From positions 1 through 60,247 of the forward strand of contig NZ_JAQGKQ010000087.1 in the NCBI RefSeq assembly GCF_028290025.1: a stretch of DNA of 60,247 bases, given 5' to 3'. This document shows positions 27,583 to 37,102 of the stretch, piece by piece. The first letter of the stretch is position 1. The number at the start of each line of letters is the position of its first letter. The notes beneath the pieces are model-generated. The model was given only the letters and a program-made list of their open reading frames with translations, was not told where the DNA came from and made no database searches. The stretch comes from Cypionkella sp. GTDB lineage: Bacteria; Pseudomonadota; Alphaproteobacteria; Rhodobacterales; Rhodobacteraceae. A program made the position numbers and the translations under genes.

Positions 27583-29640
27583 ATGAGCCAAGCCGATCAC
27601 GCCAGCACCGAAGACGCACTCGTCATTTTCACCCCCTCGGGCAAGCGCGGGCGTTTCCCGCATGGCACGCCAGTGCTGACCGCAGCGCGGCAGTTGGGCG
27701 TCGATCTCGACAGCGTTTGTGGTGGGCGCGGCATCTGCTCAAAATGCCAGATCAGCCCGGGCTATGGTGAGTTTTCCAAGCATGGCGTCACCGTTGCCGC
27801 CGATGCTTTGACCGAATGGAACTCGGTGGAGGAACGTTATAAATCCAAGCGCGGCATGATTGACGGCCGCCGCTTGGGTTGTCAGGCGAAGGTGATGGGC
27901 GACGTGGTGATCGACGTGCCGCCGGAAAGCCAAGTGCATAAACAGGTGATCCGTAAATCCGCCAGCCAGCGCGATATCGTGATGGACCCCGCCACCCGCG
28001 CGCTTTACGTCGAGGTGTCAGAGCCGGATATGCACGAACCCACGGGCGATTTTGAGCGGCTTGTCACCGCGCTGCAAACCCAATGGGGTGTCGGTGAAGT
28101 TGCCGCCGAACTGCCGATCTTGCGCCGTCTGCAACCTGCCCTACGCAAAGGCCAGTGGAGCGTTACCGTCGCCCTGCACAAAGGCAACCACGACGCGCGT
28201 CACCGCATCCTTGATATCTGGCCGGGCTTCCATGAGGGCAAGCTTTACGGCCTCGCCATCGACCTCGGCTCCACCACCATCGCCGCACATCTGTGCGATC
28301 TGCATGACGGCAGCGTTTTGGCATCGTCAGGCGTGATGAATCCGCAAATCCGCTTTGGCGAAGATTTGATGAGCCGGGTGTCATACGCGATGATGAACCC
28401 TGGCGGCGATGTCGAAATGACCGCCGCCGTGCGCACCGCTTTGAACGGCCTTATCCAGTCGATCGCGACCGAGGCAAAGATCGTGCCGACCTCGATTTAC
28501 GAGATTACTTTTGTCTGCAACCCGGTGATGCACCACCTTTTGCTGGGGATTGATCCTGTGGAACTCGGTCAAGCGCCGTTCGCGCTGGCAACCTCGGGCA
28601 GCCTTGTTCTGGATGCGGCCGATCTTGATATCAAAGCGGTGAACCCCGCCGCCCGCGTCTATATCCTGCCTTGTATCGCTGGCCATGTTGGCGCGGATTG
28701 CGCAGCTGTGGCTTTGTCGGAAGAACCGAACAAGTCGAAGGAAATGGTGCTGATCGTTGATGTTGGCACCAACGCCGAACTTCTGCTCGGCAATGAAACT
28801 CGCGTGCTCGCCTGTTCCTCACCAACTGGCCCCGCCTTTGAAGGCGCACAAATCTCGTCCGGCCAACGCGCCGCCCCCGGAGCCATTGAGCGCGTCGAAA
28901 TCGACCCGATCACCAAAGAGCCGCGATTCCGCGTTATCGGATCAGACCTGTGGTCAACCGACGCTGGCTTTACCGCCGCTACCGCGACCACCGGCATCAC
29001 TGGCATTTGCGGCTCGGGTATTATTGAGGCCGTGGCAGAGATGCGCATGGCTGGCCTTGTCGATCAAGGCGGCCTTGTCGGCAGCGCTGAGCAAACCGGC
29101 ACCAGCCGCTGTATCCCCGAAGGTCGCACCCATTCCTATGTGCTGCATGACGGCACAGCGATTGGCGGCCCGCTGATCACCGTAACCCAAGGCGATATCC
29201 GCGCCATTCAGCTCGCCAAGGCCGCGCTTTACGCGGGGGCGAAGCTTCTAATGGATGAGATGGGCATTGAGACCGTCGAAAAGGTCGTGCTGGCGGGTGC
29301 GTTTGGCGCGCATATCAGCCCGAAACATGCGATGGTTCTTGGGATGATCCCTGACGTGCCGCTGGATAAAGTAATCTCCGCAGGCAACGCCGCTGGCACC
29401 GGCGCGCGTATCGCCCTCTGCAACGTTGCCGCGCGGGACTATATCGAAGCGACTGTGCATCAGATCCATAAGGTCGAAACAGCCATTGAGCCGCGTTTTC
29501 AGGAACACTTCGTCAACGCCTCCGCCATTCCGAACGCTGTTGATACCTTTCCAGAATTGTCGAAAATCGTCACCCTGCCGCACGTCAGCTTTAACACTTC
29601 AGGCTCGGGTGGTGCGGGCGGTCGTCGCAGAAGGGGGTGA
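27583..29640 (+). CDS. RACE-type corrinoid protein reductive activator (2Fe-2S + ASKHA, DUF4445)
   Basis: 685-residue ATP-dependent reactivator of Co(II) corrinoid proteins in methyltransferase systems. The N-terminal ferredoxin-like domain has CGGRGICSKC and a fourth Cys in LGCQAKV (2Fe-2S type). A middle domain follows, then an ASKHA/DUF4445 ATPase domain with YGLAIDLGSTTIAAHL, VDVGTNAELLL, ITGICGSGIIEAVAEM and VVLAGAFGAHISPKHA. The ATG at 27583 follows GAGGACACC. No corrinoid-binding protein or MtbA-type methylase is nearby; an MttB homolog lies at 48.8-50.4 kb. Confidence 0.88.
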   Translation: MSQADHASTEDALVIFTPSGKRGRFPHGTPVLTAARQLGVDLDSVCGGRGICSKCQISPGYGEFSKHGVTVAADALTEWNSVEERYKSKRGMIDGRRLGCQAKVMGDVVIDVPPESQVHKQVIRKSASQRDIVMDPATRALYVEVSEPDMHEPTGDFERLVTALQTQWGVGEVAAELPILRRLQPALRKGQWSVTVALHKGNHDARHRILDIWPGFHEGKLYGLAIDLGSTTIAAHLCDLHDGSVLASSGVMNPQIRFGEDLMSRVSYAMMNPGGDVEMTAAVRTALNGLIQSIATEAKIVPTSIYEITFVCNPVMHHLLLGIDPVELGQAPFALATSGSLVLDAADLDIKAVNPAARVYILPCIAGHVGADCAAVALSEEPNKSKEMVLIVDVGTNAELLLGNETRVLACSSPTGPAFEGAQISSGQRAAPGAIERVEIDPITKEPRFRVIGSDLWSTDAGFTAATATTGITGICGSGIIEAVAEMRMAGLVDQGGLVGSAEQTGTSRCIPEGRTHSYVLHDGTAIGGPLITVTQGDIRAIQLAKAALYAGAKLLMDEMGIETVEKVVLAGAFGAHISPKHAMVLGMIPDVPLDKVISAGNAAGTGARIALCNVAARDYIEATVHQIHKVETAIEPRFQEHFVNASAIPNAVDTFPELSKIVTLPHVSFNTSGSGGAGGRRRRG

Positions 29641-29685
29641 TGCTGATGGGGTTGACCTATTTGTAAGCTGCGTTAGCTTGCGGCT

Positions 29686-30225
29686 ATGGATGATCCGATT
29701 GCAGAACTGTTGTCGAAGATAGCCGCGCAAGATCGCGCGGCGTTTCGGGCAATCTATTCCAGTGCTTCTTCGAAACTTATGGGCGTCCTCTTGCGTATCT
29801 TGGGAAACCGGGCAGAAGCGGAGGATGCGTTGCAAGAGGTGTTTACCAGAGTATGGCTGCGGGCAAGTCGGTATGATGCCGACAAAGGTCGTGGTATGAC
29901 TTGGTTAATCGCCCTCGCCCGCAACCATGCGATTGACCGCCTGCGCGCCCGCCGTGAAACGCAAGCCGACGGCGATGACGCGATAAACGCGGTGATCGAC
30001 ACCGCGCCGCGCGCTGAAACCCGGCTGATCGCCGTGGGTGAGGCCAAACGGATCAACCAATGTTTTGAGACGCTAGAAACGGAAAAGGCCGCAGCCTTGC
30101 GCGGGGCCTATCTTGCGGGGCTGTCCTACATTGACCTCGCTGCCCGCTTCGATGTGCCGCTGAATACCATGCGCACTTGGCTCCGTCGCAGCCTCCTCAA
30201 ACTGAAGGAGTGTATGGAGCAATGA
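29686..30225 (+). CDS. ECF RNA polymerase sigma factor, SigK-like
   Basis: 179 residues with sigma region 2 (AEAEDALQEVFTRVWLRAS, GRGMTWLIALARNHAIDRLR) and region 4 (LAGLSYIDLAARFDVPLNT, MRTWLRRSLLKLKECME). Its stop overlaps the start of an RskA-type anti-sigma gene (ATGA at 30222), so the pair is co-regulated. A fasciclin protein gene follows, matching the mycobacterial SigK-RskA-MPT70/83 order. Its own promoter sequence was not identified. Confidence 0.88.
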   Translation: MDDPIAELLSKIAAQDRAAFRAIYSSASSKLMGVLLRILGNRAEAEDALQEVFTRVWLRASRYDADKGRGMTWLIALARNHAIDRLRARRETQADGDDAINAVIDTAPRAETRLIAVGEAKRINQCFETLETEKAAALRGAYLAGLSYIDLAARFDVPLNTMRTWLRRSLLKLKECMEQ

Positions 30226-30881
30226 CCAGCACTCCCACCGATCTGCCTGAACTGTCCGATGACGAAGCCCTCGCCGCTGAATATGTGCTGGGAACACTCG
30301 ATCTGGCCGAACGCAGTGCTGCCGAAGCGCGTCTCCGCCTTGATCATAATTTTGCCGATCTGGTAAACGATTGGCAAAATCGCCTCGCCGATCTGAACGA
30401 GGATTATCCTGAAGTCGTCGCACCAAATCTTTTGCCGCAGATCGAAGCGCGCCTGTTCCCGCAAGCCGCCAAATCGCGTGGCTGGTTCGCCTGGGCCGCT
30501 GGCCTCGCCACCGCCGCACTGATTGCGGTTGCGGTGTTCGAATTGTCACCGCCTAGCCTGCCCACCACCACAATGACCGCTGAACTGACCGCGGAGGCAT
30601 CGCCGCTGCGCTACGAAGCGGCCATTGCAGGCGATCAACTGACCCTGACCCGCACCGCTGGCGCGCAAGCCGAAGCGGGCAAGGATTACGAGCTTTGGAT
30701 CATTGAAGGCGACAATCCCCCGGTCTCCCTCGGTGTTCTGACCGAAGCCTCCGTGACCATCCCGGCCCCGCAAGCGGCTGAAGGCTTCGTGTTGGCCATT
30801 ACGCTAGAGCCTGCAGGTGGCGGGCCAGATGGCAAACCTACCGGCCCAATCGTCGCCGCTGGCCCGTTGAAAAAAATCTGA
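30222..30881 (+). CDS. RskA-like anti-sigma factor
   Basis: 219-residue membrane anti-sigma factor. A short N-terminal cytosolic domain (LAAEYVLGTLDLAERSAAEA, about 17-36) binds the sigma factor; a single transmembrane helix GLATAALIAVAVFEL lies near residue 95. A C-terminal periplasmic RskA domain includes KDYELWIIEGDNPPVSLGVL. It shows no zinc ZAS motif of the HxxxCxxC type, unlike ChrR. Signal transduction is expected through proteolysis of the membrane protein. It overlaps the sigma gene. Confidence 0.86.
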   Translation: MTSTPTDLPELSDDEALAAEYVLGTLDLAERSAAEARLRLDHNFADLVNDWQNRLADLNEDYPEVVAPNLLPQIEARLFPQAAKSRGWFAWAAGLATAALIAVAVFELSPPSLPTTTMTAELTAEASPLRYEAAIAGDQLTLTRTAGAQAEAGKDYELWIIEGDNPPVSLGVLTEASVTIPAPQAAEGFVLAITLEPAGGGPDGKPTGPIVAAGPLKKI

Positions 30882-30981
30882 GAAAAAAATTTCAGGCAGC
30901 TGAAACTTCTGCATCAACCGCTCCGTAACTTCAGGTGTGAGGCAAGACTGGCTTGCCCTAGACCAACATGAGGTAACGAAA

Positions 30982-31542
30982 ATGAACGCTTCCCGTATGA
31001 TCAAAGCCGCGATGGCAACTGCGTTTCTGGCCCTCTCCACCGGTATGGCGCTCGCTGAAAACCCGATGGTTGGCGGCGCTGAAATGTTCCCCGAGAAAAA
31101 CATCGTCGAAAACGCGGTAAACTCGAAAGATCACACAACCTTGGTTGCAGCAGTTCAAGCCGCTGGTCTTGCGGAAACTCTGTCGGGCGCGGGACCATTC
31201 ACCGTGTTCGCGCCAACCAATGAGGCTTTCGCCAAATTGCCAGCAGGCACCGTTGAGAACCTGTTGAAGCCTGAGAACAAGGACGCGCTCACAAAAATTC
31301 TGACCTGCCACGTTGTCGGCAAAGAAGTAATGTCCGACGCGCTTAACGGCATGATCAAGGATGACGGCGGCAAGCACCCGGTCCCAACCTTGGGCGGCTG
31401 CACTCTGCAAGCCACCTACGAAGGCGACATGATCAAACTGACCGATGAGATGGGCAACGTCGCCACCGTCACTCAGGCTGATGTCAAACAGTCAAATGGC
31501 GTCATTCATGTGATCGACACGGTTTTGCTGCCGAAGATGTAA
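30982..31542 (+). CDS. Secreted fasciclin (FAS1) domain protein
   Basis: 186 residues with a Sec signal peptide (MIKAAMATAFLALSTGMALA, cleaved near AENP). One FAS1 domain follows: LVAAVQAAGLAETLSGAGPF, TVFAPTNEAFAKL and the C-terminal GVIHVIDTVLLP. GAGGTAACGAAA precedes the ATG. FAS1 domains mediate adhesion or act in the envelope. Position after the sigma/anti-sigma pair makes it the probable target, with a promoter expected in 30882-30981. A strong terminator follows at 31606-31637. Confidence 0.9.
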   Translation: MNASRMIKAAMATAFLALSTGMALAENPMVGGAEMFPEKNIVENAVNSKDHTTLVAAVQAAGLAETLSGAGPFTVFAPTNEAFAKLPAGTVENLLKPENKDALTKILTCHVVGKEVMSDALNGMIKDDGGKHPVPTLGGCTLQATYEGDMIKLTDEMGNVATVTQADVKQSNGVIHVIDTVLLPKM

Positions 31543-31605
31543 TCTAGGCAGAGCCTTCGGATACTGGTCGGGCGTTCACAGTCCCCACTCTGGTTCGATC
31601 AGTTG

Positions 31606-31637
31606 AAGGGTCTTGCAGGACAACCTGCAAGACCCTT
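31606..31637 (+). terminator. Terminator after the fasciclin gene
   Basis: A perfect 14-base stem, AAGGGTCTTGCAGG and CCTGCAAGACCCTT, with tetraloop ACAA (31620-31623). The U-run after it is weak. It lies 63 bases after the stop. Confidence 0.75.
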
Positions 31638-31969
31638 TGCATTCAAAGGACTGCCTGTCCAACGGCACCTATGTTGACGATCTCTAGGCTCCTGCGGCAC
31701 TTTCAATATCTGGCCTTCCCGACCCTGCTTAAAGCAACGCGTAGGCGATCTCAAAAAGCGGCGACGAGCAAATAAGCAGAACCCCCGGCGACCCGAGGCG
31801 GCTCGGCTGGCCGAGATCAGGCATTCTCATCAAAAAAAGACTGTTAAATGCAATACGCCCGCCAGACCGAAACGCAATAGTCGCACCTCGCAACCTGAGC
31901 CGAACGAAGCGCGCACCGTGCCTTACCACCTTGACGCGGGCGCACGGCTGGCATACCTCACACCGCATC
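31638..31969. other. Gene-free stretch before tRNA-Gly
   Basis: About 330 bases between the fasciclin terminator and tRNA-Gly. A 79-codon open frame on the minus strand has arginine-rich, non-protein-like composition and no ribosome site, so I leave it out. The promoter of the tRNA gene should lie at its right end. Confidence 0.5.
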
Positions 31970-32043
31970 GCGGGTGTAGCTCAATGGCAGAGCAGCAGCT
32001 TCCCAAGCTGAATACGAGGGTTCGATTCCCTTCACCCGCTCCA
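31970..32043 (+). tRNA. tRNA-Gly (anticodon CCC)
   Basis: Acceptor arms GCGGGTG (31970-31976) and CACCCGC (32033-32039), discriminator T, encoded CCA. The anticodon loop TTCCCAA places CCC at positions 34-36. D-arm GCTC/AGC and T-arm GAGGG-TTCGATT-CCCTT are standard. It reads GGG codons. Confidence 0.95.
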
Positions 32044-32177
32044 GTCCCCCGCCCCATTCTCGCGGCACAGCAGGCCATACATGCCGATGCGCAGCATCCG
32101 GCGCTGGGCACTTCAAATGCCAGACCGCGGACGCGGCATTTACCCAATGCAGCGCTTAGCGTGTAAATATTCCGCTA

Positions 32178-32624
32178 TCAAAACAACAGCTTGTAAGTGT
32201 TGCCGCGCGTGTCTGTTGCGGTGCCCGTGCCGCTGGTGGTGCTTGAGCCCATCACGAATCTGCCCTGCACCCGGGTGCCATCTTTGCATACCGCGTAAAT
32301 CTCGCCGGTGTTTATTCCGCCCACCGATTCTACGCTGCTGTCAAATTTGCCACCCGGACCGCGCAGAGTTAGCGAGACGCCGCGCGTCCTTGATGAGACC
32401 TTTGGAGCAAGCGCAGACCAGGTGCCGCTGCATCTGGTATTGTCTGCCAGTTTGAAGCTCAAAGCGCCCGAAGTGCCCGCCGTGGTCTCGGCCGTGGCAA
32501 AAATCACGGGTGGCGGCGTCTGCAAGGCAAGCGGTCCAGCGGTCGGGTATAGCTGCATACCACTGCTAGATCCGCACGCGGTCAGGGCGAGCATTGCGAT
32601 CAGGCCAAGGGCGCGCAAGAACAT
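32178..32624 (-). CDS. Hypothetical lipoprotein
   Basis: 148 residues. A signal peptide (MFLRALGLIAMLALTACGSS) ends in the lipobox LTAC, so the mature protein starts at Cys18 and is probably membrane-anchored. The remainder is Gly/Ser/Thr-rich with DNTRCSGTWSALAPK and EIYAVCKDGTRVQGRF, giving two further cysteines. No family is recognised. The start at 32624 is chosen because it gives a clean signal peptide; the longer frame to 32693 does not. It is divergent from ridA. Confidence 0.7.
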   Translation of the reverse strand: MFLRALGLIAMLALTACGSSSGMQLYPTAGPLALQTPPPVIFATAETTAGTSGALSFKLADNTRCSGTWSALAPKVSSRTRGVSLTLRGPGGKFDSSVESVGGINTGEIYAVCKDGTRVQGRFVMGSSTTSGTGTATDTRGNTYKLLF

Positions 32625-32903
32625 AAGCTTTCCATTCCGTTCAACGAGGTATCCGGCTTGCGCTGTCGTAAGCCATCCCGCGCGCGCGCGCAACGCAACC
32701 CGCCCGTCTTCACTGCGATTTGCGCAGCCACCGGTCGCGCTGCAACCTGAAAACCGCTCAGGCGTCGCATTTTGCGGCGCACAAATTCCACTAAAAAAGC
32801 CGAAGCATCACCTGAACACGGTGCGCGCGGCCGCAGCCGCATCCGCCTTCCCCTTTGCCGCCGACTGCGTTAGCAATCAGCAGCTTTCAGGAAAGGAACT
32901 ACC

Positions 32904-33254
32904 ATGAGCGAGATCAAACGTATTGGCGTCGGCGCCCGCATGTCCGAGGCCGTGGCCTACAACGGCATCGTCTGGCTGGCAGGCCAAGTTGGCACTCCGG
33001 GTACCAGCGTCGCGCAGCAGACCAGAGATTGCCTCGCCGAGGTTGATCGAATTCTGGCCGAAGCTGGCACTGACAAGACCCGCATTTTGTCGACGCAAAT
33101 CTGGCTTGCAGATATCTCGACCTTTGCTGAGATGAATGCGGTTTGGGACACTTGGGTGCCCGCCGGCAACACCCCCGCGCGCGCGACGGGTGAAGCGAAA
33201 CTTGCGACACCGGAGTATTTGGTCGAAATCATCGTCACCGCTGCTTTGAAATAA
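32904..33254 (+). CDS. ridA: RidA family protein (enamine/imine deaminase)
   Basis: 116-residue RidA/YjgF-fold protein that hydrolyses reactive 2-aminoacrylate-type intermediates released by PLP enzymes. Features: IVWLAGQVGTPGTSVAQQT, GTDKTRILSTQIWLADIS and GNTPARATGEAKLATPEYLV with the substrate Arg. The C-terminus ends in VEIIVTAAL. GGAAAGGAAC precedes the ATG. It belongs to a RidA subfamily variant rather than the classic RidA. It converges on pgi. Confidence 0.85.
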   Translation: MSEIKRIGVGARMSEAVAYNGIVWLAGQVGTPGTSVAQQTRDCLAEVDRILAEAGTDKTRILSTQIWLADISTFAEMNAVWDTWVPAGNTPARATGEAKLATPEYLVEIIVTAALK

Positions 33255-33258
33255 ACTA

Positions 33259-33279
33259 AGGGGGGCATTCAGCCCCCCT
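33259..33279. terminator. Bidirectional hairpin between ridA and pgi
   Basis: AGGGGGGC (33259-33266), loop ATTCA, GCCCCCCT (33272-33279). The T-rich tract is on the minus strand, so it serves pgi best. Confidence 0.7.
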
Positions 33280-33325
33280 CGCCTAATCAGGCTCACGCCC
33301 CGGGAAATTTCTGACAGAGGTGACC

Positions 33326-34927
33326 TTAGCCGCGCAGATATTCCACCAGCGCCTGCGTCGAGCCGTCTTTGCCACTCACATCGCCGCCCTCAAGGATCGG
33401 CTGCAACGCCAGCGCAAGTTCTTTGCCCAACTCAACGCCCCACTGGTCGAACGAGTTCAGCCCGAGGATCACCCCCTCAACAAATACCCGATGCTCATAA
33501 AGCGCGATGATCTGGCCCAGCACGAACGGCGTCAGTTTTGGGTAAACCAGCGTGGTCGAGGGACGATTGCCAGGGAACACCCGATGCTTGGCCTGACGCT
33601 CCAACTCCTCGCCGACAGCGTCCTTTTTCTCCATGATCGCGCGGGCTTCGTTCAAGCTACGCCCCCGCATCAAGGCTTCCGATTGCGCCAGACAGTTTGA
33701 CACCAGCAACAAATGCTGATGCGCCAGATCAGCCTCATGCCCAGCTTTGGCGACCATAAACTCGCACGGCACAACCCGGGTGCCTTGGTGGATCAGTTGG
33801 TAAAACGCGTGCTGGCCATTGGTGCCGGGTTCACCCCAGACCACTGGGCCGGAGTGCGTTGCCAAATCGCTGCCATCCGTCGCCACCGACTTGCCGTTGC
33901 TCTCCATTTCCAACTGCTGCAAGTATGCAGGCAAACGGCTAAGCCTTTGATCATAGGGCAGAACCGCGCGTGAGGCATAACCGCAAATTTGGTTGTGCCA
34001 GATCCCAACCAGTGCCAGCAACACCGGCATATTCTGTGCAAACGGCTCTGCGACGAAATGCTCATCCATCACACGACCACCGGCGAGGAAGTCTTCAAAC
34101 GCCTCCGGCCCGATCGCCAGCATCACCGAAAGACCAATCGGCCCCCAGACCGAATAGCGCCCGCCAACCCAATCCTCAAACCCAAACACCCGTGCGCTAT
34201 CAATGCCAAAAGCCGCGGTTTTATCCGCCGCTGTAGACACCGCTGCAAACTGCGCGGCCGGGATTTTCACCTTGGTCGCCATCCAAGCCCGCGCGGTTTC
34301 CGCGTTGGTCATCGTCTCAATCGTGGTGAAGGTTTTCGACGCCACAATCACCAAAGTCGTCTCGGGGTTCAGCCCCTTCAACACATCGGCGATATGCGCG
34401 CCATCAACGTTGCTAACGTAATGAATACGCGGCCCATCGTGATACGGTGCCAGCGCCAAAGTCACCATCGCCGGCCCCAAATCAGAGCCGCCAATACCGA
34501 TATTAATCACATCGGTGATCTTGCCACCTTGGCCAGTGTATTTGCCCGTCCGCACTTCGCGGGTGAAAATCGCCATCTGGGCTTTGGTTTTGCGAATTTC
34601 AGGCATCACATCGACGCCTTCGGTGAAAATCTTCGCCTCAATGCCACCGCGCAAAGCGGTATGCAGCACAGCGCGGCCCTCGGTGACGTTGATCTTCTCC
34701 CCGCCAAACATCGCCGCGCGCTTTTCTGCCACGCCAGAAACCTCGGCCAAAGTCAAAAGCATCGCCTTGGCTTGCTCGTCGATGTTGGTTTTGGAGTAAT
34801 CCAACCGCGCCGCACCCGCATCAACGCTGAACGCCTGCGCCCGTCCGGCTTGCTCAAACAGCGACAGAATCGGCCGCCGTGCCACGCTCAGCGCATGATC
34901 TCTCAGTGCTTGCCATTTTTCCGACAT
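33326..34927 (-). CDS. pgi: Glucose-6-phosphate isomerase
   Basis: Interconverts glucose 6-phosphate and fructose 6-phosphate. 533 residues: [18 protein letters not shown] at about 150, the signature [16 protein letters not shown] near 265, active-site regions [20 protein letters not shown] and [15 protein letters not shown] near the end. GGAG-TAGGTC precedes the ATG. It is the last gene of the zwf-pgl-pgi operon, 15 bases after pgl, which favours a cyclic hexose-phosphate/Entner-Doudoroff type flow. Confidence 0.96.
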   Translation of the reverse strand: MSEKWQALRDHALSVARRPILSLFEQAGRAQAFSVDAGAARLDYSKTNIDEQAKAMLLTLAEVSGVAEKRAAMFGGEKINVTEGRAVLHTALRGGIEAKIFTEGVDVMPEIRKTKAQMAIFTREVRTGKYTGQGGKITDVINIGIGGSDLGPAMVTLALAPYHDGPRIHYVSNVDGAHIADVLKGLNPETTLVIVASKTFTTIETMTNAETARAWMATKVKIPAAQFAAVSTAADKTAAFGIDSARVFGFEDWVGGRYSVWGPIGLSVMLAIGPEAFEDFLAGGRVMDEHFVAEPFAQNMPVLLALVGIWHNQICGYASRAVLPYDQRLSRLPAYLQQLEMESNGKSVATDGSDLATHSGPVVWGEPGTNGQHAFYQLIHQGTRVVPCEFMVAKAGHEADLAHQHLLLVSNCLAQSEALMRGRSLNEARAIMEKKDAVGEELERQAKHRVFPGNRPSTTLVYPKLTPFVLGQIIALYEHRVFVEGVILGLNSFDQWGVELGKELALALQPILEGGDVSGKDGSTQALVEYLRG

Positions 34928-34942
34928 GACCTACTCCACCTG

Positions 34943-35614
34943 TTATTCGGCCCAGTGAACCGTTGCATTGTCCAGCACGACGCGCACCGGAGCCTCCAGC
35001 GCGGTCAAATGTGCCGCAGCCTCAATCGCCGCGCGCTTTTCAGCACCCGTGATCAGAATATGAATATTCATCGCCCCAGCCAGAACCGGAGCGGTGAGCG
35101 TGATACGCGGCTCGCCCGCAGCCTCGGCCCGCATTGGCATCAAAGCAGGTGCATCGGCGGCCAAAGCATCGGCCAGACGATCAGCGCCCGGAAACAAGCT
35201 GGCGGTGTGCATATCCGTGCCCATCCCCAGCAGCAAAACCGTCAGCGGCAGGTGTTTTTCAACGCCCTCCGACAAAACGCCCAACATGAGCTCCGGCTCG
35301 GAAGCCTCTGCATATAAAGGAATAAGCGTTGCTGCCGCGCCCTTGTCCACCAGCAACCTCTCTCGCAGAAGCCGCGTGTTTGAACGGGGGCTATCCTTGC
35401 CCACCCAACGCTCATCATTCAGCATCACGGCGACATTCGCCCAATCGAGCGGCAGTCCTGACAGAATATCAAACACCGGACCGGGCGTGGTGCCGCCCGG
35501 CACCGAAATTGAGGCGCGACCGTGCATGTTCAGTGCCTCTGACAGCTCACTCGCAATCTTACCCGCGAGTTCGAGCATCAGAAATTCGCGGTCAGGGTAT
35601 GCTACAAACTTCAT
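34943..35614 (-). CDS. pgl: 6-phosphogluconolactonase
   Basis: Hydrolyses 6-phosphogluconolactone to 6-phosphogluconate. 223 residues of the DevB/SOL type: SISVPGGTTPGPVFDIL, VMLNDERWVGKDSPRSN, LLLGMGTDMHTASLFPG and AGEPRITLTAPVL. It overlaps the zwf stop (ATGA at 35614), giving translational coupling with the previous enzyme of the same pathway. Confidence 0.94.
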   Translation of the reverse strand: MKFVAYPDREFLMLELAGKIASELSEALNMHGRASISVPGGTTPGPVFDILSGLPLDWANVAVMLNDERWVGKDSPRSNTRLLRERLLVDKGAAATLIPLYAEASEPELMLGVLSEGVEKHLPLTVLLLGMGTDMHTASLFPGADRLADALAADAPALMPMRAEAAGEPRITLTAPVLAGAMNIHILITGAEKRAAIEAAAHLTALEAPVRVVLDNATVHWAE

Positions 35615-37065
35615 CCCTTGATCTCACGCCAGCGCCGACCATCGCGGTGCATCAACATCAAAGCGTCCTCAGGCCCCGACGATCCCGCATCATAGCCTTG
35701 TGGTTTATCGCCACGCGCTTCCCAACCTTCAATCAGTGGATCGGTCCAAGCCCAAGCCGCTTCGACCTCATCGCCGCGCATGAAAAGGGTCTGATTGCCC
35801 CGGATCACATCCATAATAAGCCGCTCGTAAGCATCTGGCACATCCTCGGCATCGACCCCCAACGCATCGGCAAACGCCATATCCAGCGGCACCTGCATCA
35901 GACGCATACCGCCCGGCCCCGGTTCCTTGATCATCACCATCAGGTTCATGCCCTCATTCGGCTGCAACCGGATCACCAGCACGTTTTCCAGCCAACCCTT
36001 AGCATCGTCGAAGATCGAATGTGGCGGCTGCTTGAACGTAATCGCAATTTCCGACGCCCGCGCCCGCAAGCGTTTCCCCGTCCGCAAATAGAACGGAGTC
36101 CCCTGCCAACGCCAGTTCGACACGTTCACTTTCAGCGCGATATAGCTTTCCGTCTTGCTGCTCGGATCTTCGGAATGCTCAACATAAGAACCCTCACCAC
36201 CGCCCGCGAGATACTGCCCACGCACGATATGCTCAGGCTTCACCGGGTCCAACGCCCGGATAACCTTCAGCTTTTCATCCCGCACTGCATCGGGGTCAAA
36301 GTGATACGGCGGCTCCATCGCGATCAGGCACAATAGCTGCATCATATGGTTCTGCACCATATCCCGCATCGCGCCAGACTTGTCGTAATACGCCCCACGG
36401 CCATCGACGCCTACGGTTTCCGCGACGGTGATCTGCACGTGATCGACGTATTCCGCCTTCCATAGCGGCTCGAACAAAATGTTGGCGAACCGCACCGCCA
36501 TCAGGTTTTGCACGGTTTCCTTGCCGAGATAATGGTCAATCCGGTAAATCTGGGCTTCGGTGAAATGCGCCGCCAGCACCGCGTTCAGCGCCTTGGCCGA
36601 GGCCAAATCGCGGCCAAACGGCTTTTCCACCACGATCCGACTTTGCGCATCGGCGATCTCATGCAGATGCAACCGCTCGGCAATATCGCCGAACAAGCTT
36701 GGCGCAACCGAGAAGTAAAATGCCCGCACAACCCCGTCGCGCATCAGGTCTTTTAGCTTGCCCCAGCCACCTTCACCCGTGGCGTCAATCGACACATAGC
36801 CAATCTTTTCAAGGAATTGGGCGACGATCTTCGAGTCCTGCCGATCCTTCGGCACGAACTCTTCAATCGCCTCCGCCACCAAAGCCCGGAACGAGTCTTC
36901 GTTCAAATCGGCGCGCGCCGCCCCAATGATCCGGCTGTTTTCGGTCATCTGCCCGGCCTGGAACCGCCGATACAGTCCCGGCAGGATCTTGCGCTTGGCC
37001 AAATCTCCAGTGCCACCAAAGATCACCAGATCAAAGGCGTCTACCGGAATTACTCGCGAAACCAT
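35611..37065 (-). CDS. zwf: Glucose-6-phosphate 1-dehydrogenase
   Basis: NADP-linked oxidation of glucose 6-phosphate. 484 residues: VIFGGTGDLAKRKILPGLYR (Rossmann), active-site RIDHYLGKETVQNLM and the substrate region FYLRTGKRLRARASEI. GAGGTAAGCC precedes the ATG. It heads the zwf-pgl-pgi operon. A perfect CGTTAGCGCTAACG palindrome lies 38 bases upstream and is a likely LacI-type operator. Confidence 0.96.
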   Translation of the reverse strand: MVSRVIPVDAFDLVIFGGTGDLAKRKILPGLYRRFQAGQMTENSRIIGAARADLNEDSFRALVAEAIEEFVPKDRQDSKIVAQFLEKIGYVSIDATGEGGWGKLKDLMRDGVVRAFYFSVAPSLFGDIAERLHLHEIADAQSRIVVEKPFGRDLASAKALNAVLAAHFTEAQIYRIDHYLGKETVQNLMAVRFANILFEPLWKAEYVDHVQITVAETVGVDGRGAYYDKSGAMRDMVQNHMMQLLCLIAMEPPYHFDPDAVRDEKLKVIRALDPVKPEHIVRGQYLAGGGEGSYVEHSEDPSSKTESYIALKVNVSNWRWQGTPFYLRTGKRLRARASEIAITFKQPPHSIFDDAKGWLENVLVIRLQPNEGMNLMVMIKEPGPGGMRLMQVPLDMAFADALGVDAEDVPDAYERLIMDVIRGNQTLFMRGDEVEAAWAWTDPLIEGWEARGDKPQGYDAGSSGPEDALMLMHRDGRRWREIKG

Positions 37066-37102
37066 TGGCTTACCTCGCAGCTTGGGCCAGACTTATATAC
37101 GC

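Noticed and set aside
31729..31968. 79-codon minus-strand open frame before tRNA-Gly
   Set aside because: Arginine-rich composition, no ribosome site, no recognisable domain.
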